A stretch of DNA of 64,000 nucleotides, from positions 496,001 through 560,000 of the forward strand of contig NZ_JARJNS010000001.1 in the NCBI RefSeq assembly GCF_030143245.1. The letters run 5' to 3'. Both the position numbers and the translations under genes were made by a program. Positions 58,337-64,000 of the stretch are shown here, piece by piece. The DNA comes from Rhabdaerophilum sp. SD176 (GTDB lineage Bacteria; Pseudomonadota; Alphaproteobacteria; Rhizobiales; Beijerinckiaceae). Position 1 is the first letter of the stretch. The number at the start of each line of letters is the position of its first letter. The notes under the pieces were generated by a model. That model searched no databases. It worked only from the letters and a program-made list of their open reading frames with translations, and had not been told where the DNA came from.

Positions 58337-59827
58337 ATGCAGGCCGTTTCCGCCTTCCTTATCCCCTTCCTCGATATCCAGCTGCTCGGGCTTGTCGCGG
58401 CGGGCACGTTCGCCGGCATCTATATCGGCGCGATTCCCGGCCTCTCCGTCACGATGGCGGTGTCGATCCTGATCTCGTTCACCTTCGCCTGGCCGGTCTA
58501 CCCGGCCCTCGCGCTGATGATCGGCATCTTCATGGGCGGGGTCTATGGCGGCTCGCGCACGGCGATCCTGCTGAACATTCCCGGTGCGCCGGCAGCCATC
58601 GCCACGGGGCTCGACGGCTATCCCATGGCCAAGAAGGGCGAAGCGGGCGAGGCGATCGGCATTACCACGGTGATGTCGTTCTTCGGCGGCTGCATCGGCA
58701 TCATCGTGCTGGCCGTCGCCGCGCCGATGGTCTCCGAATTCGCGCTGAAATTCCAGCCGCGCGACTACATGCTCCTCGCCATCCTCGGCATCCTGCTGGT
58801 CGGCTCGCTCTCGAGCGAGAGCCTGATCAAGGGCATCTTCGCCGGCGCCTTCGGCATTCTCATCGGCACGGTGGGGCTTGACCCGCTGACCATCGCCGAC
58901 CGGTTGACCTTCGGGTTCAGCGAATTGCGCGGCGGCATCTCCTTCGTCGCGGTCATGATCGGGATGTTCGGCATCTCCGAGGCACTGGTGCAGCTGCACG
59001 ACGTCAACAAGGCGGCGGTGCGCCAGCAGATCAGCCGCATCGTGCCGTCCTGGAGCACGATCACGAAATACCTTCCGCTGTCGCTGCGCTGCTCCGGCAT
59101 CGGCGTCATCATCGGCGCCCTGCCCGGCACCGGCGGCGATATCGCGGCGCTGATGGCCTATGACCATGCCAAACGCACGACCAGGAACCCGGAAGTTCCG
59201 TTCGGCGAGGGCGCGCGCGAAGGGCTCGTCGCTCCGGAAACCGCCAACAACGCGGCGGTCGGCGGCGCCTTCATTCCCATGATGACTTTGGGTATTCCGG
59301 GCGATGCCGTCACCGCCATCATGATCGGCGCCTTGTTCATCCACGGGCTCAACCCGGGACCGATGCTGATGATCGACAAGCCGGACATGTTCTGGTTCAT
59401 CGTCGGCGCGCTGACCCTTGCCAATGTCTTCATGCTGGTCTTCGGCCTGACCGGCATCCGCTTCTTCGTGAAGGTGGTGGAGACGCCCCGGAGCGTGCTT
59501 ATCCCGGTCATCATCCTGCTCTCGATTGTCGGCGCCTATGCGGTGAAATCCTCGCTGGTCGATGTCTACTGGATGCTTGGCTTTGGCGTGCTCGGCTATT
59601 TCATGAAGCTCTACGGCTTCCAGCTCGGGCCGGTCATCCTCGGGGTGATCCTCTCCCGCCTGCTCGACGATAACTGGCGACGCGCCATCATCTCCGATCA
59701 GGAGAGCCTGCCGAAGCTGCTCAAGGGCATCGTCACAAGCCCGCTCTCGCTCGTGCTGTTCTCCGCCGTCCTGTTCATCCTGCTCGCGCCGCTCTGGCGC
59801 ATGGTGAAAGCGCGGCGGGCGGGCTGA
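58337..59827 (+). CDS. tctA: Tripartite tricarboxylate transporter large permease (TctA)
   Basis: This is the main transport subunit. The 496-residue product has about 12 membrane segments and the paired family motifs GIYIGAIPGLSVTMAVS and GALPGTGGDIAALMAYDHAKR, plus GIPGDAVTAIMIGALFIHGL. The frame is open 20 codons upstream into tctB; the start at 58337 follows the tctB stop by one base. The substrate is unknown, as no catabolic gene is linked. Confidence 0.95.
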   Translation: MQAVSAFLIPFLDIQLLGLVAAGTFAGIYIGAIPGLSVTMAVSILISFTFAWPVYPALALMIGIFMGGVYGGSRTAILLNIPGAPAAIATGLDGYPMAKKGEAGEAIGITTVMSFFGGCIGIIVLAVAAPMVSEFALKFQPRDYMLLAILGILLVGSLSSESLIKGIFAGAFGILIGTVGLDPLTIADRLTFGFSELRGGISFVAVMIGMFGISEALVQLHDVNKAAVRQQISRIVPSWSTITKYLPLSLRCSGIGVIIGALPGTGGDIAALMAYDHAKRTTRNPEVPFGEGAREGLVAPETANNAAVGGAFIPMMTLGIPGDAVTAIMIGALFIHGLNPGPMLMIDKPDMFWFIVGALTLANVFMLVFGLTGIRFFVKVVETPRSVLIPVIILLSIVGAYAVKSSLVDVYWMLGFGVLGYFMKLYGFQLGPVILGVILSRLLDDNWRRAIISDQESLPKLLKGIVTSPLSLVLFSAVLFILLAPLWRMVKARRAG

Positions 59828-59879
59828 GGGGCTTCAGCGAAAAGCTGGGCCGGGTCGATCACGCGACCCGAAAACAGGC

Positions 59880-59953
59880 TGGAGCGGGTGAAGGGAATCG
59901 AACCCTCGTATTCAGCTTGGAAGGCTGCTGCTCTACCATTGAGCTACACCCGC
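59880..59953 (-). tRNA. trnG: tRNA-Gly (anticodon TCC)
   Basis: This is a 74-base cloverleaf with encoded CCA: acceptor GCGGGTG/CACCCGC, D arm GCTC/GAGC, anticodon loop CTTCCAA giving TCC, and T arm GAGGG/CCCTT around GGTTCGATTCC. It reads GGA and GGG codons. It is convergent with tctA. Confidence 0.96.
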
Positions 59954-59963
59954 ATCGAATGGC

Positions 59964-59992
59964 TAGGTAACTGCGCCGCGCGAGGATGGCAA
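59964..59992 (-). promoter_or_regulatory. tRNA-Gly promoter
   Basis: On the minus strand TTGCCA (59992-59987, 5 of 6 consensus) and TACCTA (59969-59964) are separated by 17 bases, about 10 bases before the mature 5' end of the tRNA. Confidence 0.6.
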
Positions 59993-60147
59993 GGGCAGCG
60001 TTGGATCCGGAATCAGATCGGCAATTCCTTCATCCGGAAATCTGTGTGATCAATCAGGAGCTTGGCAGCACTTCCGGAATCACGCTGGCAAGGGCTTGAA
60101 TCAATCCACAAAGGGATTGAATCACTTTCGCAGGCAACATCCGAGCG

Positions 60148-61008
60148 TCAACCGAACACGACCGTCCGGCTGCCATTGAGGAAAACGCGATCCTCGAGAT
60201 GGGCCAGCACCGCCTTGGCCAGCACGCGGCGTTCGATGTCGCGCCCCTTCCGGACGAGGTCATCCGGCGTGTCGGCATGGCTGATCCGTTCTACGTCCTG
60301 GTCGATGATTGGCCCCTCGTCGAGATCGCCGGTCACGTAATGCGCCGTGGCGCCGATCAGTTTCACCCCGCGCGCATGCGCCTGGTGGTAGGGCCGCGCG
60401 CCCTTGAAGCCGGGCAGGAAGGAATGATGGATATTGATGCAACGCCCGGCCAGCTCGCGGGCAAGCTCGTCCGACAGCACCTGCATGTAGCGCGCGAGCA
60501 CCACCAGCTCAGCGCCGGTCGAGCGGATCAGGCTGCGGAGCGAGGCCTCCTGCGCGGCCTTGCTGTCGCGCGTCACCGGCATGTAGCGGAAATCGAGGCC
60601 CTGCAGGTCGACATCGCCGAACTTCTCCCGCGGATGGTTCGAGGCCACCGCCACGATCTCCATCGGCAATTCGCCGATCTTCTTCCGGTAGATCAGGTCG
60701 GCGAGGCAATGGTCGAACCCGGAGACCATGATCAGCACCTTGCGGCGCTGGCCCTGCGGCCGCATCGACCATTGCATGCCGAAACGGGCGGACAGGGCCT
60801 GGAACTCGGACCGCAGCCTCTGCGCAGCATCCGGCTCACCGCCCGGCGAGAAGACCACACGCATGAAGAATGTATCTGTCTCGAGATCGTCAAACTGGCG
60901 GGCATCGAGGATGTTGCAGCCGCCCTCGAACAGGAAGGTCGAGACGGCGGCCACAATGCCGGGGCGGTCCGGGCAGGACAGGCGGAGGACGAGCGGCTGG
61001 CTCTGCAT
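60148..61008 (-). CDS. purU: Formyltetrahydrofolate deformylase
   Basis: PurU hydrolyses 10-formyl-THF to formate and THF, balancing one-carbon pools. The 286-residue product has an N-terminal ACT domain ([19 protein letters not shown]). The formyltransferase domain has the catalytic set in [20 protein letters not shown] and [17 protein letters not shown] (Asn, His, Asp). It lies 3 bases after the enoyl-CoA hydratase gene. Confidence 0.96.
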   Translation of the reverse strand: MQSQPLVLRLSCPDRPGIVAAVSTFLFEGGCNILDARQFDDLETDTFFMRVVFSPGGEPDAAQRLRSEFQALSARFGMQWSMRPQGQRRKVLIMVSGFDHCLADLIYRKKIGELPMEIVAVASNHPREKFGDVDLQGLDFRYMPVTRDSKAAQEASLRSLIRSTGAELVVLARYMQVLSDELARELAGRCINIHHSFLPGFKGARPYHQAHARGVKLIGATAHYVTGDLDEGPIIDQDVERISHADTPDDLVRKGRDIERRVLAKAVLAHLEDRVFLNGSRTVVFG

Positions 61009-61011
61009 GGG

Positions 61012-61788
61012 TCAGTCCTTCGGCTCCAGACGCGGGGCAGCCTTCGCGAAGAAGGCCTCCAGGCTGGGCCGGAGATTGGGGTTGGTCATGATCATGCCGG
61101 CCATCAGCGCCTCGGCATAGAGGCCATCGGTGGTCGACATGTCGTTCACGCGCCAGATCCCGGTGATGATGCCGAAATTCGTCAGGTCATAATGTTCCGC
61201 CGCTGCCTCGGCGATGGCGAGGGCGCGGGTTTCGGCCGTGCCGGTCTCGACAATCTCATGCGCCAGCCCGACCTCGAAACCGCGCTGCACATCATAGGTG
61301 CGGGCGGCAATCATCATGTCGATCAGCCGTGCCGGCGTCATGATCCGGGCCACGCGCACGGTGGCGCCGCCGCCGGTATAGACGCCGCGCTGCCCCTCCG
61401 GCAGGGCGAAGAAGGTCGAGCGGTCCGCCACGCGCACATGCGTCGCGGCCGCGAGTTCGAGCCCGCCGCCGACCACGGCGCCCTTGAGGGCGGAAATCAC
61501 CGGGATGCTGCCGAACTGCATCCTGTCGAAGGCGCGGTGCCATTCCTGGCACATGCGCATGAACTCGACCGGCGAGCGGTTGAGTTCGTAATGCTCGCGC
61601 AGGTCGAGCCCGGCGCAGAAATGCGGCCCCTCGGCCTGCAGCACCACGGCGCGGATCGCCTTGTCAGGCCGGTCGAAGAACCGGTCGATCTCGGCAATCG
61701 TCGCCTCGTCCAGCGCATTGCGCCGGTCCGGCCGCCGGAGGGTGAGGATCGCGACCTTGCCGCGTTGTTCGATATCGATATTGGCCAT
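61012..61788 (-). CDS. Enoyl-CoA hydratase/isomerase family protein
   Basis: This crotonase-fold protein acts on a CoA thioester; the exact reaction is unknown. The 258-residue product has the oxyanion-hole segments HFCAGLDLREHY and GAVVGGGLELAAATHVRVAD and the PEGQRGVYTGGGA segment carrying the likely catalytic glutamate. The start is ATG 61788, with an in-frame GTG 5 codons earlier. It is co-transcribed with purU and divergent from an AcuI-type reductase. Confidence 0.9.
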   Translation of the reverse strand: MANIDIEQRGKVAILTLRRPDRRNALDEATIAEIDRFFDRPDKAIRAVVLQAEGPHFCAGLDLREHYELNRSPVEFMRMCQEWHRAFDRMQFGSIPVISALKGAVVGGGLELAAATHVRVADRSTFFALPEGQRGVYTGGGATVRVARIMTPARLIDMMIAARTYDVQRGFEVGLAHEIVETGTAETRALAIAEAAAEHYDLTNFGIITGIWRVNDMSTTDGLYAEALMAGMIMTNPNLRPSLEAFFAKAAPRLEPKD

Positions 61789-61917
61789 GCCCGATCCCAC
61801 CAAGAAACCCGTCCGACGGAGGTCCGGGATGACAACCCGGTCCCGCTATCCTAAACCTCGGGGCCGGATTGCGGTTCGGTGCCGCGCCAGCCCACCAGCG
61901 GGATACGGGAGAGCACA

Positions 61918-62910
61918 ATGTCGTTCAAGGCCCTGATCGTCGACAAGATAGGGGATGGCAGCATCCGGCAGATGATCACCCTGCTGGAGGAATCCAGCTT
62001 GCCGGCTGACGGCAATGTCATTGTCGATGTCGAATATTCCAACGTGAACTACAAGGACGGCCTTTGCCTGACCGGTGGAGGCGGCCTCGTCCGTACCTAT
62101 CCGCATGTGCCGGGCATCGACTTCGCCGGCACGGTGGCCGATTCCGCAGATCCGCGCTTCCGCCCCGGTGACAGGGTGGTCCTGACGGGCTGGCGCGTCG
62201 GCGAGGTCTGGTGGGGTGGCTATGCCGAGAAGGCGCGGGTCAAGGCAGATTGGCTCGTCCCTCTCCCCGAGGGGCTGACGAGCCGGCAGGCCATGGCGAT
62301 CGGCACGGCCGGCTTTACCGCCATGCTCGCGGTGATGGCACTGGAACAGCATGGCCTGACGCCCGCCTCCGGCGACGTGCTGGTGACCGGTGCGGCAGGC
62401 GGCGTCGGATCGGTTGCAGTCGCCATCCTCGCGAAGCTTGGCTACAGCGTCGCGGCCGTTACGGGCCGACCGGAGACCGAGTCCTATCTGCGTGATCTCG
62501 GCGCAAGCCGCATCGTGCCCCGTGCCGAACTCGCCGAGGCGCCAACGCGCCCGCTCGACAAGGAACTCTGGGCCGGCGCGATCGACAATGTCGGTGGCCC
62601 GATGCTGGCCCGGGTGCTCACACAGATGAAATACGGCGCGTCGGTCGCAGCGGTGGGCCTTGCGGGCGGCAATTCCCTGCCGGCCACGGTCATTCCCTTC
62701 CTGCTGCGCGGGGTGAGCCTGCTCGGCATCGACAGCGTGATGAAACCTTATCCGGCCCGTCTGGCCGCCTGGAAGCGGCTGGTCACCGATCTGCCGATGG
62801 ACAAGCTGGAAGCGATGGCGACCGAGGCCGAACTGCATGACCTGCCAGAGCTTGCTCCAAAGATCCTCGCCGGGCAGGTGCGCGGCCGCGTGGTGGTGAA
62901 GATCGGCTGA
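61918..62910 (+). CDS. AcuI/YhdH-type acrylyl-CoA reductase (zinc-free MDR)
   Basis: This is an NADPH-dependent medium-chain reductase; characterised relatives reduce acrylyl-CoA to propionyl-CoA. The 330-residue product starts MSFKALIVDK. It contains SNVNYKDGLCLTGGGG, GIDFAGTVADS and the nucleotide loop VTGAAGGVGSVAVA. It lacks the structural-zinc cysteine lobe. GGGAG precedes the ATG. The divergent enoyl-CoA hydratase may act on related CoA esters. Confidence 0.9.
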   Translation: MSFKALIVDKIGDGSIRQMITLLEESSLPADGNVIVDVEYSNVNYKDGLCLTGGGGLVRTYPHVPGIDFAGTVADSADPRFRPGDRVVLTGWRVGEVWWGGYAEKARVKADWLVPLPEGLTSRQAMAIGTAGFTAMLAVMALEQHGLTPASGDVLVTGAAGGVGSVAVAILAKLGYSVAAVTGRPETESYLRDLGASRIVPRAELAEAPTRPLDKELWAGAIDNVGGPMLARVLTQMKYGASVAAVGLAGGNSLPATVIPFLLRGVSLLGIDSVMKPYPARLAAWKRLVTDLPMDKLEAMATEAELHDLPELAPKILAGQVRGRVVVKIG

Positions 62911-62916
62911 GCCGCC

Positions 62917-63285
62917 TCAGCGGAAGGCGATGATCAGGATTTGGAGGGCCAGCATCAGCCCGGCCACGATCGCCGAGCGATAGGCATAGACCAGGAACGC
63001 CTCCCGCCGGGCCCGCGCGATGATGCCGGCGGCCAGAGCCTCCGGCGGGCGCTGGTTGTCGGGGATCAGGATCCAGACTTCGGTTGACCGGAAGGAGACC
63101 TGATGCACCCGAGCGGCCTTGAGCAACAGGATGAAGCTCATCAGCAGCATGGAGAGCCCGCCCCAGTGAAGAGCGAGGGGCAGGTCATTGGCAAGCCCCG
63201 TCATGGCCGTGATGATGCCGAGAACCCCGAAGCCGCATCCGCGGATGACGGAGAGGTGGGCCGTTCGCTGGATGAGATCATGCAT
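62917..63285 (-). CDS. Small membrane protein of unknown function
   Basis: The 122-residue product has two hydrophobic segments near the N-terminus, a basic cytoplasmic-type middle with EVWILIPDNQRPPEALAAGIIARARRE, and a C-terminal membrane helix. I do not recognise the family. It is convergent with the acuI-type gene, whose stop lies 6 bases away. Confidence 0.7.
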   Translation of the reverse strand: MHDLIQRTAHLSVIRGCGFGVLGIITAMTGLANDLPLALHWGGLSMLLMSFILLLKAARVHQVSFRSTEVWILIPDNQRPPEALAAGIIARARREAFLVYAYRSAIVAGLMLALQILIIAFR

Positions 63286-63416
63286 CGGACCAACCTGACC
63301 GATTCCGGGTGCTGATGGGCCTCTATGGTTCCGCTACATCGGTCGGCGAGCAAGCACTCCGTTCGCCCCCTGCATTCACGTTTTTGTGTAGCCGGAAAGC
63401 CGAGGCTCGCTGCCAT

Positions 63417-63758
63417 TCACTGCGGCAGCAAGGTCGGCAGCGCGAGGAGCAGAACACCGCCAAGCCAGATCAGCAGCGAGGTGAGATTGGTCTGCTGTTG
63501 CCCGGAGAAGCGCTCGTAGAGCGCGGCCGGTACACCGGCCACGATGACGGCAAAAAGCGAAACGAAGAGTGAAGTGAAATAGAAGGTCAGCAGCGGCGAC
63601 GACACGATGAAGGTCGGCGTGAAGGGCCGCAGCAGAATATAGGCGGGATCGAAATAGGGCGAGAAATGCATGCCGCAGAGCAGCGAGAAGCCGGCAATGC
63701 CCACAAGCAGGGCATCCTGCTGCATGATCCCCTGGCGATCCTGTTGGTTCGGTTCCAT
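63417..63758 (-). CDS. Small membrane protein of unknown function
   Basis: The 113-residue product has about three hydrophobic segments, including SPLLTFYFTSLFVSLFAVIVAG and a C-terminal SLLIWLGGVLLLALPTLL. GAGGGG precedes the ATG at 63758; an internal ATG at residue 12 is an alternative start. It lies 8 bases after the YggT-like gene and is probably co-transcribed. The family is not recognised. Confidence 0.7.
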   Translation of the reverse strand: MEPNQQDRQGIMQQDALLVGIAGFSLLCGMHFSPYFDPAYILLRPFTPTFIVSSPLLTFYFTSLFVSLFAVIVAGVPAALYERFSGQQQTNLTSLLIWLGGVLLLALPTLLPQ

Positions 63759-63766
63759 CGGACCCC

Positions 63767-64000
63767 TCAGATGACGTTGGTGGGCGCGAGGCCGAAAGCC
63801 CGCGTCACGAGGAAGAGCAGCATCCGCAGCGCCAGCAGCCAGATGATGGCGAGTACGATCACGAGACCATTGCCCACAACCTGCGGCGTGATCACCCGGA
63901 TGATCCGGAGGACAGGGTCGGTAATCTGGGCAAAGACGCGGTTGATCACCGCGTCGGGGCGGCTCGCGAACAGGAAGGACAGGACAATCCGCCCGAGGAG
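63767..64000 (-). CDS. YggT-family membrane protein, 5' end cut by window edge
   Basis: 78 codons are visible and the frame is open to the right edge. The segment RIVLSFLFASRPDAVINRVFAQITDPVLRIIRVITP matches the YggT pattern (a hydrophobic helix, then TDPVLRxxR followed by a P-containing turn and a second helix). The GTG at 63949 is internal to the match and is unlikely to be the start. Confidence 0.65.
   Translation of the reverse strand, partial: LLGRIVLSFLFASRPDAVINRVFAQITDPVLRIIRVITPQVVGNGLVIVLAIIWLLALRMLLFLVTRAFGLAPTNVI

Noticed and set aside
60096-60124. Repeated TTGAATCA and a short inverted repeat after purU
   Set aside because: There are only two copies with a 6-bp stem and no T-run; this is too little for a repeat element or terminator call.

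Overview
The window is GC-rich bacterial DNA with alphaproteobacterial gene content. It holds a classic str-S10-spc ribosomal superoperon, RpoB of 1383 and RpoC of 1395 residues, a zinc-free 101-residue S14, an rplJ that starts on GTG, and TRAP and tripartite tricarboxylate (Tct) transporters. No insertion sequence, phage gene or CRISPR array is visible. I do not assign a genus.

Positions 1-30332 are a translation and transcription block, all on the minus strand. In transcription order it runs secE-nusG-rplK-rplA, a terminator, an acyltransferase gene, rplJ-rplL, an attenuator, rpoB-rpoC and a terminator. Then come rpsL-rpsG-fusA-tuf1, the S10 genes (rpsJ rplC rplD rplW rplB rpsS rplV rpsC rplP rpmC rpsQ), the spc genes (rplN rplX rplE rpsN rpsH rplF rplR rpsE rpmD rplO secY), and adk, which runs off the left edge. 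Two hairpin-bearing gaps (rplO-secY and rpsQ-rplN) interrupt otherwise tight spacing.

Positions 30577-43448 are metabolic cargo. A plus-strand membrane protein comes first. A minus-strand operon follows: TRAP transporter dctP-dctQ-dctM, a Gfo/Idh-type oxidoreductase, a shikimate dehydrogenase-like enzyme, and a QuiC-type 3-dehydroshikimate dehydratase fused to an HPPD-like domain. This looks like a route from imported quinate- or shikimate-type acids to protocatechuate. A divergent TetR regulator plus a beta-keto acid cleavage enzyme sits beside it, with paired palindromes in the shared promoter region. Next is a molybdate uptake operon modABC with a very clear ModE operator, facing a single-domain ModE and a GNAT acetyltransferase.

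Positions 43556-46257 return to translation genes: tRNA-Trp, an exported alpha/beta hydrolase, and a second tuf that is nearly identical to tuf1. Because tufB-trnW-secE-nusG-rplKAJL-rpoBC is a common bacterial order, the block at 30.6-43.5 kb looks inserted into it.

Positions 46382-64000 are accessory metabolism. In order they carry a ferredoxin-reductase-type flavoprotein, two membrane proteins (one ABA4-like) with a divergent TetR, an orphan PhnM-like amidohydrolase, and a GntR regulator divergent from a tartrate/D-malate dehydrogenase. A three-gene exported redox cluster follows (Tat-exported intradiol-dioxygenase-like protein, b-type membrane reductase-like protein, SrpA-like catalase that has lost its distal histidine). 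Then come LysR/TctCBA, tRNA-Gly, purU with an enoyl-CoA hydratase, an AcuI-type acrylyl-CoA reductase, and three small membrane genes, the last being a YggT-family gene cut by the right edge.
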